This document shows, piece by piece, positions 1 through 6,254 of a stretch of 9,488 nt of DNA; position 1 is the first letter of the stretch, and each line of letters begins with the position of its first letter. Origin of the DNA: Fidelibacterota bacterium UBA2980 (GTDB lineage: Bacteria; Fidelibacterota; Marinisomatia; Marinisomatales; Marinisomataceae); contig DEAO01000002.1 in NCBI GenBank assembly GCA_002348725.1, positions 1 through 9,488 on the forward strand. Direction: 5' to 3'. The notes under the pieces are model-generated. The model was not told where the DNA came from. It did not search any database and saw nothing but the letters and a program-made list of their open reading frames with translations. Both the position numbers and the translations under genes were made by a program.

Positions 1-233
1 ACCACAAAGATTTGGCTAAATTTATTGCCTTTTATTTCAGTAATAATACCATTATGTGAAAGTTGAGCACCATTGTATCCTGATGTAACCGCTTCAATTG
101 CTTCACAAGGTGGACCACAATCCAAATCTTGGAATAAAATATCTCCAACTTGAAGTTCTGGAGTTGATTGTCTAGAAAAAATTAATAATAAAACTACAAC
201 AATAAGCGCTAATCGTTCATTCAGGCGATTCAT
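1..233 (-). CDS. YiiX/YebB-like NlpC/P60 permuted papain-fold cysteine hydrolase, N-terminal part
   Basis: This partial gene runs off the left edge; 77 codons are visible. The start ATG (complement of 231-233) is followed by a hydrophobic segment at residues 8-20, a membrane anchor or signal peptide without a lipobox cysteine. Then comes GDILFQDLDCGPPCEAIEAV (residues 30-49) and LSHNGIITEI (59-68). The GD-[IL]-x-FQ start and the later SH-x-GI are typical of the YiiX/YebB (DUF830) branch of NlpC/P60 proteins. In these permuted enzymes the catalytic His (here probably H60) precedes the catalytic Cys, so the nucleophile would lie outside the window and activity cannot be judged. Known members are suspected amidases or lipid/peptide hydrolases; the substrate is unknown. 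The start overlaps the end of the upstream EthD gene by 17 nt in another frame, so the two are probably co-transcribed. Confidence 0.82.
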   Translation of the reverse strand, partial: MNRLNERLALIVVVLLLIFSRQSTPELQVGDILFQDLDCGPPCEAIEAVTSGYNGAQLSHNGIITEIKGNKFSQIFV

Positions 234-564
234 TGGTATTATCAATAATTGTAATTTCTTTACCTGTGTATTCGTATCGATCTAAATCTGGCCATGCTTT
301 TGCAACATCATGCCAATTATCAGATTTTCCAAAATCACTTTCACGTCTTTTCATTGCTTCTTGGTATTCTTCTTCAGAATTAAACCACAGTTCTGCCATG
401 CCACAACATCCTCCTTCTTTATCCTCTTCAAAGAATGTTAATACATATTTAACAGGGTTTAATATTTTTACCATATGAGGTGCATGAATATTTTCCCAAT
501 GGTCAAAAAAATTAGAACGTTTGATATCTTTCCTGTTTTGAATGAAAAGTACTTTTTTTATCAT
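217..564 (-). CDS. EthD-domain protein (ferredoxin-like alpha+beta barrel)
   Basis: This 115-residue protein begins MIKKVLFIQNRKDIKRSNFF. The open frame extends 10 codons further upstream, but the ATG at 564 has a good Shine-Dalgarno (AAGGAG, 6 nt away), so I start there. DHWENIHAPHMVKI (21-34) matches the HW-x3-HAP motif of EthD proteins, and MAELWFNSEEEYQEAM (56-71) matches the later G-x-AELWF plus helix. The length suits a single domain that usually dimerises through its beta-sheet. EthD was first noted beside a cytochrome P450 system for ethyl tert-butyl ether breakdown, but most family members have no known reaction. A Cys pair (C53, C54) precedes the AELWF strand. The protein looks cytoplasmic. 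It is the first gene of a minus-strand pair with the YiiX-like hydrolase and is divergent from the M1 peptidase gene. The family is quite sure, the function unknown. Confidence 0.85.
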   Translation of the reverse strand: MIKKVLFIQNRKDIKRSNFFDHWENIHAPHMVKILNPVKYVLTFFEEDKEGGCCGMAELWFNSEEEYQEAMKRRESDFGKSDNWHDVAKAWPDLDRYEYTGKEITIIDNTNESPE

Positions 565-570
565 TGCATT

Positions 571-576
571 CTCCTT
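571..576 (-). promoter_or_regulatory. ribosome binding site of the EthD gene
   Basis: On the minus strand this reads AAGGAG, 6 nt before the ATG at 564. It decides the start codon over the in-frame ATG at 594, which would add ten residues and place this site inside the gene. Confidence 0.75.
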
Positions 577-664
577 ACAGTCCAAAACTAACATCTTTTT
601 TTTATTTACAACATTATTATTTACTTATTACATTGGATTCTAGTTTTAATATGCTATCAAAAAT

Positions 665-670
665 AGGAGA
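665..670 (+). promoter_or_regulatory. ribosome binding site of the M1 peptidase gene
   Basis: AGGAGA lies 5 nt before the ATG at 676. It supports the start that gives an N-terminal signal peptide. Confidence 0.75.
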
Positions 671-675
671 TTTAT

Positions 676-3021
676 ATGTTTAAGAAAATTTTAGCAACAT
701 TATTTTGCTTTTCACTGGTCTTTGCTCAAGCAAATGTCAATAAGTTTAAGCAACTGAATGAGGAGATTACAACTCCAAATACATATCGAACTGCTGCAGG
801 GTATCCAGGAGAAGATTATTGGCAAGTAGAAGCTGATTATGTAATGGATCTTATATTAGATGATGATAAACAACGTCTATATGGTGAAGAAACAATTACA
901 TTTCACAATAATAGCCCTCACCCAATTCCATATCTTTGGGTACAGCTTGATCAGAACGTGAGAGCGTTAGATTCTGATAGTTATAAAGTGCAAACAAGCG
1001 GTGATTTTGGAGCACAAAGAGGAAGAGAAAAAGTGCAAGTAGGTGAATCTATTCCTTTGAGCACGTTAAAGAATTTCTATCGTGATTTTGATGGAGGGTT
1101 TAAAATTGAACATGTCAAAGATGGTTTAAATCGTGATATCCCTTATATCATTAATAAAACAATGATGCGCGTTGATATACCAGAACCAATCCGTTCGGGA
1201 CAATCTTATAAATTTAAAATTAAATGGTGGTACAATATCAATGATCATATAAGAGATGGCGGAAGATCTGGATATGAATATTTTGAAGAAGATGATAATT
1301 ATATCTATACTATTGCACAATTCTTCCCACGCATGTGCATGTATAATGATGTTTATGGATGGCAAAATAAACAATTTTTAGGTCGAGGTGAATTCACATT
1401 AATTTTTGGAGACTATGATGTAAAAATTACTGTGCCTGCTGACCACGTTCTTGGTGCTACAGGAGTATTACAAAATCCACAACAAGTATTATCTAAAGAG
1501 CAAATTGATAGATTAGAAGAAGCAGAAACTGCTGATGAGCCTATAAAGATTGTAACTAATGCGGAAGCTTTAGAAAATGAAAAAGATCAATCTAAAGATG
1601 AAAAAACATGGCACTTTAAAGCAGAAGATGTTCGTGATTATGCATTTGCTACATCAAGAAAATATATATGGGACGCTATTGGAGTTGAAGTTGGAGGTAA
1701 TACAGTCATGGCAATGTCATATTATCCAAACGAAGCAGAACCTTTGTGGGGACAATATTCTACAAAAGCTGTAGCCCATACGGTGGAAGTTTATTCAAAG
1801 TACACTTTTGATTATCCTTACCCAGTAGCAATTTCAGCTCATATCAATTATATGGGCATGGAATATCCAATGATTTGTTTTAATGGATATCGCCCTGAAG
1901 AAGATGGCACTTATTCTGAACGTACTAAACGAGGTTTAATTGGAGTGATTATTCATGAGGTTGGACATTTCTGGTTCCCTATGATTGTGAATTCAGATGA
2001 ACGCCAATGGACTTGGATGGATGAAGGGCTTAACTCTTTTATGGATGATATAGCAGGAAGAGAATGGGATACAGAACTATTCCATCCTTCAAGAAACACA
2101 GACTATATTATTAATTATATGAAAGGTGATAAATCAAATATCATGCCGATTATGACTAATTCAGAATCGATTTATCAATTTGGTGCAAATGCATATGGAA
2201 AACCAACATTAGCACTAAATATTTTAAGAGATACTATCATGGGACGTGAGTTATTTGATTATGCTTTTAAAGAATATTCTAAAACATGGATGTTTAAACA
2301 CCCAACTCCTACAGATTTCTTCCGTATTATGGAAAATGCATCTGCAGTAGACCTAGATTGGTTTTGGAGAGGATGGTTCTTTAGCAATGATCATGTAGAT
2401 CTTTCTATTGAGTCTGTTGATTGGTATCAACTGGAGATGGATCCAGACAAGAAACAATCACTTGATGAAGATGATACTCAATATTATAGCGCAATGCTTG
2501 ATGAGGAAGACATTGAAGCAACTGTGACAGATCGTGACCCAAATACTAGAGATTTTTATGATAATTATGATAAAAATCAAGTTACCAAGAGAGACAAAAG
2601 AGAATATCGTAATTTTCTCGATGATTTATCTGATGAAGAACGTGCTTTAGTAGACAAAAATGATCATTTTTATTCTGTTAAATTCTCAGATAACGATGGT
2701 ATAATCATGCCTATCATTGTTCAGTTTGAATATGAAGATGGAGACAAAGAAGTGATTAAGATTCCAGTTGAAGTTTGGAGATTTAATCGAGGCGAAGTTA
2801 CAAAAATCTTTAAAACAGAAAAGCCAATTAAGACTATGACTTTAGATCCATTTATACAAACTGCTGATGTTGACAGAAGTAATAATTATTGGCCTGAAAG
2901 AGTAGAGCCAACTCGATTCGAAACATTTAAGTCTTCTGGCTGGGGTGGAAGTAAGAATCTAATGCAGCGTGTACGTGATGATGCTGCTGCTGATGATGAT
3001 TCAGAAGACGATTCTGAATAA
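676..3021 (+). CDS. secreted M1-family zinc metallopeptidase (aminopeptidase N-like)
   Basis: This 781-residue protein is predicted to cleave peptides from their N-termini outside the cytoplasm. Residues 1-17 form a signal peptide (MFKKILATLFCFSLVFA, followed by Q18). The zinc site is complete: HEVGH at 427-431 and the third ligand E450, the exact HEXXH-x18-E spacing of gluzincins. Upstream GMEYP (394-398) is the counterpart of the GxMEN substrate-binding motif, and Y507 in NAYGKPTLAL is the likely transition-state tyrosine. A charged helical insertion at about 270-310 (VLSKEQIDRLEEAETADEP region) and the WFWRGWFFSNDHVD motif after the catalytic domain match the large M1 subfamily I know from Bacteroidota. 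A highly charged region at about 430-500 codons past the start is followed by a beta-rich C-terminal part, and the protein ends in a 17-residue Asp/Glu-rich tail. DUF6702 begins 3 nt after the stop. Substrate range is unknown; the tail's role is open. Confidence 0.95.
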   Translation: MFKKILATLFCFSLVFAQANVNKFKQLNEEITTPNTYRTAAGYPGEDYWQVEADYVMDLILDDDKQRLYGEETITFHNNSPHPIPYLWVQLDQNVRALDSDSYKVQTSGDFGAQRGREKVQVGESIPLSTLKNFYRDFDGGFKIEHVKDGLNRDIPYIINKTMMRVDIPEPIRSGQSYKFKIKWWYNINDHIRDGGRSGYEYFEEDDNYIYTIAQFFPRMCMYNDVYGWQNKQFLGRGEFTLIFGDYDVKITVPADHVLGATGVLQNPQQVLSKEQIDRLEEAETADEPIKIVTNAEALENEKDQSKDEKTWHFKAEDVRDYAFATSRKYIWDAIGVEVGGNTVMAMSYYPNEAEPLWGQYSTKAVAHTVEVYSKYTFDYPYPVAISAHINYMGMEYPMICFNGYRPEEDGTYSERTKRGLIGVIIHEVGHFWFPMIVNSDERQWTWMDEGLNSFMDDIAGREWDTELFHPSRNTDYIINYMKGDKSNIMPIMTNSESIYQFGANAYGKPTLALNILRDTIMGRELFDYAFKEYSKTWMFKHPTPTDFFRIMENASAVDLDWFWRGWFFSNDHVDLSIESVDWYQLEMDPDKKQSLDEDDTQYYSAMLDEEDIEATVTDRDPNTRDFYDNYDKNQVTKRDKREYRNFLDDLSDEERALVDKNDHFYSVKFSDNDGIIMPIIVQFEYEDGDKEVIKIPVEVWRFNRGEVTKIFKTEKPIKTMTLDPFIQTADVDRSNNYWPERVEPTRFETFKSSGWGGSKNLMQRVRDDAAADDDSEDDSE

Positions 3022-3024
3022 AAA

Positions 3025-3510
3025 ATGAATTCTATATCAAAGACAATAGGCTCAATAATGTTATTGAGCCTTATCTTTGCTCATCAGTTTTTTATTTCTA
3101 CAACTGATGTCCAATTTAAATCAAAAGAAGAAAGAGCCGAAATCACTATTCAGGTTTTTACTCACGATGTTAATCTACTGTTAGAAAATGCTAACTATAA
3201 CACACTACATTTAGGAACAGAAAAGGAAAGTGATGAAATCGATATATTTTTAGTGAATTACCTATCTGATAATTTTATTATTCAAGATTATATATGGAAA
3301 TATGTTGGGAAAGAGGTTGGTTTAGATTACACCATTTTCTTTTTGGAAATAGAAAAATTCTCTTTATCTCCTAAAATTGCTATTTTGAATTCTATATTTA
3401 TGGATTTATCGACCAAACAAGTTAATATTGTTAATTTTTATAATGATGGTAATGTGCAATCAGCAAGTATGACAATTGGTGAGCCAGTATTTTCTTTTAG
3501 TTTTCAGTAA
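3025..3510 (+). CDS. DUF6702 family secreted protein
   Basis: This 161-residue protein has a signal peptide at 1-19 (ending SLIFA) followed by mature HQFFISTTDVQF (20-31). That opening, the strand-rich ITIQVFTHDVN (40-50), KYVGKEVGLDY (92-102) and LNSIFMDLSTKQVNIVNF (121-138) match the pattern I remember for DUF6702, a small all-beta family of Bacteroidota-type bacteria with no assigned function. It starts 3 nt after the M1 peptidase stop, and from memory this family often sits beside M1 peptidase genes, which suggests a shared transcript and possibly an accessory role. No Shine-Dalgarno is visible before the ATG, so translation may depend on coupling to the peptidase gene. The signal-peptide codons hold a strong inverted repeat (3038-3079). 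The next ATG, at codon 12, would leave too short a signal peptide. The 3' end overlaps lgt by 14 nt on the opposite strand. Confidence 0.82.
   Translation: MNSISKTIGSIMLLSLIFAHQFFISTTDVQFKSKEERAEITIQVFTHDVNLLLENANYNTLHLGTEKESDEIDIFLVNYLSDNFIIQDYIWKYVGKEVGLDYTIFFLEIEKFSLSPKIAILNSIFMDLSTKQVNIVNFYNDGNVQSASMTIGEPVFSFSFQ
3038..3079 (+). terminator. strong inverted repeat (terminator-like or translational-control hairpin) inside DUF6702 start
   Basis: AGGCTCAATAA (3048-3058) and TTATTGAGCCT (3061-3071) are a perfect 11-bp inverted repeat with only TG between them. Outside these, CAAAGA (3038-3043) and TCTTTG (3074-3079) can pair for 6 more bp across a 4/2-nt internal loop. It begins 17 nt after the M1 peptidase stop and 11 nt inside DUF6702. 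The stem's GC-rich base and its position fit attenuation or 3'-end formation for the peptidase message, but the following T-run is poor (TTATCTTTG). Control of DUF6702 translation or RNA processing are alternatives. The repeat is seen directly; the role is inference. Confidence 0.4.
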
Positions 3511-4342
3511 CTGTTTTATATCCTGTAAACCATATTACAACACCACCAAACATCATTGCGATGCATAACAGTTGCCCCATACTCAAGTTTAGTAAAATAA
3601 ATCCTAAGTGATTGTCTGGTTCTCGAACATATTCAATAAAAAATCTAAAGAAAGCATACCCAAACACATAGAGACCACTATTAAATCCTAAAAATGTAAA
3701 TCGTGTTCTAAGTGATTTGATTAAAAAATATAATACAATACCTTCAAAAAATGCTTCATACAATTGTGATGGATGTCTTAATTGATAATCACCTGCATTT
3801 GGGAAATACATCCCAATAGAGGCCTCTGTCACTCGTCCATATAGTTCTCCATTAATAAAATTCCCAATTCTTCCAAAAAAGTAACCTAAAGGAATTGCAG
3901 GAGTCAAAAAATCTGCAACAGTATATAGATGCAAACCTTTTTTTCTAGCATACATCCAAATTGCTATTAATACCCCAATAACTCCTCCATGATAAGACAT
4001 TCCTGCAATGCCAGTGAATTTCCATACTCCATTTTTGATAGAGAATGGAAGAAGGATTTCTAATGGATTGTCAATATAGTATTCAAAATTATAAAATAAT
4101 ACATACCCTAAACGTGCTCCTATAATTAGGGCAATAAAACACCAAGATAATAAATCTTCAAATTCTGGCAATGTAAGTTTTGTATACTCTTTGTTATTAA
4201 TTTTTGATCTACACAATAGGTATACAATTCCAAATGCAACAAGATACATTGTTGAATACCAATAAATAGAAAAAGAACCAATCGATAATAAGATTGGATC
4301 CATTTTTGAAGGTAATGTTTGCCACCATACTATGAAATCCAT
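3497..4342 (-). CDS. lgt: prolipoprotein diacylglyceryl transferase
   Basis: Lgt moves the diacylglyceryl group of phosphatidylglycerol onto the lipobox cysteine of prolipoproteins in the inner membrane, the first step of lipoprotein maturation. The 281-residue protein has about seven hydrophobic segments. Key motifs are present: WYSTMYL (28-34), GARLGYVLFYNFEYY (75-89), SYHGGVIG (116-123) with H118, the family signature GRIGNFINGELYG (157-169) with R158 and E166, RHPSQLYEA (189-197) and EYVREPDNHLG (237-247) with R240. By alignment from memory these match E. coli H103, R143, E151 and R239. The first Met gives 13 residues before DPILLSIG, close to the E. coli N-terminus, so I keep that start, although no clear Shine-Dalgarno precedes it. 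The gene is divergent from dcd (61-bp spacer) and overlaps DUF6702 tail-to-tail. One likely substrate, the TlpA-like lipoprotein, is encoded at 7824-8633. Confidence 0.97.
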   Translation of the reverse strand: MDFIVWWQTLPSKMDPILLSIGSFSIYWYSTMYLVAFGIVYLLCRSKINNKEYTKLTLPEFEDLLSWCFIALIIGARLGYVLFYNFEYYIDNPLEILLPFSIKNGVWKFTGIAGMSYHGGVIGVLIAIWMYARKKGLHLYTVADFLTPAIPLGYFFGRIGNFINGELYGRVTEASIGMYFPNAGDYQLRHPSQLYEAFFEGIVLYFLIKSLRTRFTFLGFNSGLYVFGYAFFRFFIEYVREPDNHLGFILLNLSMGQLLCIAMMFGGVVIWFTGYKTVTEN

Positions 4343-4380
4343 ACCGTAAAATACAAAAATTACTTTGTAACATAAAAAAA

Positions 4381-4390
4381 ATTATATAAT
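4381..4390. promoter_or_regulatory. palindromic -10 element in the lgt/dcd divergent spacer
   Basis: ATTATATAAT is its own reverse complement and shows a perfect TATAAT on both strands (4385-4390 plus, 4381-4386 minus). It lies in the 61-bp spacer between the lgt and dcd starts, 13 nt before the dcd ATG, so a plus-strand transcript would have a very short leader; a minus-strand start would leave about 30 nt before lgt. No convincing -35 is seen: TTACTT at 4360-4365 is 19 nt away for the plus strand. Such boxes arise easily by chance in AT-rich DNA. Confidence 0.35.
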
Positions 4391-4403
4391 GTAGAGCAAG
4401 ATT

Positions 4404-4928
4404 ATGATTCTATCTGGAAAAGAGATTATAAATAGACAAGGCAATGATATAATTATTGATCCTTTCAATGAAAAACAGGTTAATCCGAATAGTTATAACT
4501 TAAAACTTCATAATGAGCTTGTTGTGTATGATTCTGACATATTAGATATGAAAAAAGATAATACAGGAACAAAGATGATTATACCAGAAGAAGGATTGTT
4601 ATTAGAAAGTAATAAACTATATCTTGGTAGAACAGTGGAGTACACAGAAACTCATAACCTAATTCCTATGCTAGAAGGTCGATCTTCTGTTGGAAGGTTA
4701 GGTTTATTTGTTCATGTCACAGCGGGATTCGGAGATGTAGGTTTTAAAGGTTATTGGACGTTAGAAATTTTTTGTGTTCAACCAATTAAAATTTATCCAA
4801 ACATAGAAATATGTCAAATTTTTTATCATTCTATTGATGGAGATTATACATCATATGAGGGCGGAAAATATCAAGCAAATCGAGATATCCAAACGAGTAT
4901 GTTGCACAAAGATTTTGAGGAAAAATAG
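4404..4928 (+). CDS. dcd: dCTP deaminase
   Basis: Dcd converts dCTP to dUTP and ammonia in the cytoplasm, feeding dTMP synthesis through dUTPase. The 174-residue protein belongs to the trimeric dUTPase-like fold. Visible motifs are NPNSYNLKLHNEL (27-39), EGRSSVGRLGLFVHVTAGFG (91-110) with the nucleotide-binding Arg/Ser residues R93, S94, S95 and R98, then DVGFKGYWTLEIF (111-123), where E121 corresponds to the catalytic E138 of E. coli by alignment from memory. The C-terminal GGKYQANRDIQTSMLHKDFE (153-172) contains the flexible nucleotide-closing segment. Overall it resembles the Firmicutes/Bacteroidetes form more than the E. coli form. The AGFGDVGFKG stretch also resembles bifunctional DCD-DUT enzymes, so release of dUMP instead of dUTP is possible but unproved; no separate dut is present here. 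It heads an operon with yidD and the NicO-type exporter. No good Shine-Dalgarno precedes the ATG. Confidence 0.96.
   Translation: MILSGKEIINRQGNDIIIDPFNEKQVNPNSYNLKLHNELVVYDSDILDMKKDNTGTKMIIPEEGLLLESNKLYLGRTVEYTETHNLIPMLEGRSSVGRLGLFVHVTAGFGDVGFKGYWTLEIFCVQPIKIYPNIEICQIFYHSIDGDYTSYEGGKYQANRDIQTSMLHKDFEEK
4917..4921 (+). promoter_or_regulatory. ribosome binding site of yidD, inside the end of dcd
   Basis: GAGGA lies 7 nt before the TTG at 4929. It supports TTG as the yidD start, since the first ATG of that frame is at codon 34, after most of the conserved motif. Confidence 0.65.
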
Positions 4929-5156
4929 TTGTCTTATATTTTTGTAAAAATTATAAGATTATATCAAATTCTGCTTTCTCCAATTTTAGGATCAAATTGT
5001 CGCTATCATCCTACATGTTCTCAGTATATGATTGATGCAATCAATGAGTGGGGCATTCTAAAAGGTGGAATCTTAGGTATAAAACGAATAACTAAATGCC
5101 ATCCTTTTAGTTCAAAGGGTTTTGATCCAATTCCAAAAAAAATGAAAGATAAATAA
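4929..5156 (+). CDS. yidD: membrane protein insertion efficiency factor YidD
   Basis: YidD is a small inner-membrane-associated protein that helps YidC/Sec insert membrane proteins. The 75-residue product shows the whole family signature: LYQILLSPILGSNCRYHPTC (11-30), SQYMIDAINEWGILKGG (31-47), then KCHPFSSKGFDPIPKK (56-71), with conserved C24, C30 and C57. The hydrophobic/amphipathic N-terminus fits membrane attachment. The start is TTG, directly after the dcd TAG with no spacing, served by GAGGA at 4917-4921; this suggests translational coupling. The NicO-type gene follows 1 nt after the stop. In many bacteria yidD lies in the rpmH-rnpA-yidC cluster, so its place behind dcd is unlike that arrangement. 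Confidence 0.95.
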   Translation: MSYIFVKIIRLYQILLSPILGSNCRYHPTCSQYMIDAINEWGILKGGILGIKRITKCHPFSSKGFDPIPKKMKDK

Positions 5157-5157
5157 A

Positions 5158-5862
5158 ATGCATGAATGGATTTCATTTTTAGAAAGTGTTCTTAGTAATA
5201 ATTTTACATTTTCTGTTATTTTTGTCTTAGGTATGTTCCATGCATTAGAGCCAGGCCATGGAAAAACATTGATTCTCGCATATATGAGTGGAGGTTCAAT
5301 GCGTTTTTTTGGTGCAATACAACTGATTACAGGGCTGATTATTACACATTTTGCTTTATTTTCTTTGATAGCATTTTTATTACAAGCAGGCAATGAATCT
5401 TTCCCTATTTTAGGAAAGATTGGTCCCCTATTTATTATTTTATTAGGACTGTATTTATTATATAGGTCTATGAAAGAAATTCGTCATGAGCATGATGATG
5501 AATGTGAAGAACCGATGCATTTTCATTTTAATGAATCAAGATTTTCAAGTCCATTTATTACTGGAATGGTTGCAGGCTTAATTCCTTGTCCATCTGCGGT
5601 GGCGGTATTATTAATTGCAGGAACAAAGTTTAGCAGTGAAGCTTTAATTTTGTATTCTAGTATTCTTATATATGTTTTAGGTATTGCTTTAACATTAATT
5701 GGAATTATGATTTTATTTTTATTATTTAAAGACAGATTTAGTAATCAACTAAATTCAATTAATCAAAAGTTTAATACAAACATAATTGCTGCTGTTTTAA
5801 TCATAATAATAGGAATACTGTATTTTTTAATGAATTTCTATGGCTTAGGACATCAGCATTAA
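5158..5862 (+). CDS. NicO/RcnA-family nickel/cobalt exporter-like membrane protein
   Basis: This 234-residue protein has about six membrane segments (roughly 14-36, 50-75, 86-103, 131-156, 162-190 and 207-228). FHALEPGHGKT (27-37), with H28 and H34 near the end of the first segment, is the hallmark of the NicO/RcnA group, and GLIPCPSAVAVLLIAG (140-155) is the matching motif of the second half. The central cytoplasmic loop (about 104-127) is rich in His, Asp and Glu (H110, H112, DDECEE, H121, H123), as in metal-binding loops of this family, but much shorter than in E. coli RcnA. Members export Ni2+/Co2+ or act in nickel uptake; direction and metal cannot be read here. It lies 1 nt behind yidD, so probably in the dcd operon. 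Its stop overlaps that of the convergent DUF3147 gene (TTAA). No RcnR-type repressor is in the window. Confidence 0.88.
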   Translation: MHEWISFLESVLSNNFTFSVIFVLGMFHALEPGHGKTLILAYMSGGSMRFFGAIQLITGLIITHFALFSLIAFLLQAGNESFPILGKIGPLFIILLGLYLLYRSMKEIRHEHDDECEEPMHFHFNESRFSSPFITGMVAGLIPCPSAVAVLLIAGTKFSSEALILYSSILIYVLGIALTLIGIMILFLLFKDRFSNQLNSINQKFNTNIIAAVLIIIIGILYFLMNFYGLGHQH

Positions 5863-6209
5863 AGAACTTCTATACCAAATTTCTTCAATAAGCTTGCCAA
5901 AATAAGAAATAAAGAAACCATAACAACTAAAGAAAGTGCCATACTGAATCCAAATGAAATATTCTTCTTTAATAAGTATGGGAATAGTATAAAAAATGAT
6001 AAAGACAATAGTGTCATCCAAAATATATTATAAGATAATGATATAATACGTTCTGTATCTTTTGTTTCAACTTGTAACCAGCTAATAGTTAGAATTGACA
6101 TAATAGGGAGGGATACAATAATTGAACCTAGAATAATACTTTTTTTTGCAACTTCAGATGCAATAAAGATAATTATAGCAGATAAGATAATTTTAATTGC
6201 TTCGAACAT
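5859..6209 (-). CDS. DUF3147 family small membrane protein
   Basis: This 116-residue, very hydrophobic protein has four likely membrane helices (about 5-19, 25-44, 61-79 and 86-108). IASEVAKKSIILGSIIVSLP (16-35), WLQVETKDTERI (44-55) and SLSYNIFWMTLLSL (57-70) match the pattern I recall for DUF3147: a conserved SE-x-AK helix start, an SLP turn, and a D-x-ERI loop between helices 2 and 3. Function is unknown; members are small integral membrane proteins. It sits between two metal transporter genes: its stop overlaps the NicO-type gene's stop by 4 nt, and its start is 45 bp from the divergent zupT. A link to metal handling is only suggested by position. No clear Shine-Dalgarno is seen. The protein is complete, with no sign of decay. 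Confidence 0.82.
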   Translation of the reverse strand: MFEAIKIILSAIIIFIASEVAKKSIILGSIIVSLPIMSILTISWLQVETKDTERIISLSYNIFWMTLLSLSFFILFPYLLKKNISFGFSMALSLVVMVSLFLILASLLKKFGIEVL

Positions 6210-6254
6210 GGTTTTTTGTAATTTTCATGAAATAATTTAATGAGAAATTAAGAA

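Larger units (their letters stand above)
565..675. promoter_or_regulatory. divergent spacer with promoters for EthD and M1 peptidase genes
   Basis: This 111-bp AT-rich stretch separates two gene starts facing away from each other, so it should hold both promoters. I see an oligo-T run near 597-604 and several A/T-rich hexamers, such as TAATAT at 647-652, but no -35/-10 pair with good spacing on either strand. The function is inferred from gene orientation. Confidence 0.4.

Noticed and set aside
233..478. Plus-strand open frame of 81 codons
   Set aside because: It lies wholly antisense to the EthD gene, which has a clear motif and ribosome binding site; its translation shows no recognisable family.
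1126..1374. Minus-strand open frame of 82 codons inside the M1 peptidase gene
   Set aside because: It is antisense to a well-conserved catalytic protein, with no ribosome binding site; its composition is what the reverse of AT-rich codons gives.
1577..1774. Plus-strand open frame of 65 codons in another frame of the M1 peptidase gene
   Set aside because: It sits inside the charged insertion and catalytic-domain coding sequence, has no recognisable product and is Lys/Met-rich by codon shift.
3025..3510. Considered calling DUF6702 a lipoprotein
   Set aside because: The signal peptide ends in Ala followed by His-Gln-Phe, with no cysteine near the cleavage site, so it fits a normal signal peptidase I substrate.
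5112..5393. Minus-strand open frame of 93 codons across the yidD/NicO-type junction
   Set aside because: It is antisense to two clearly recognised genes and lacks a family match or ribosome binding site.
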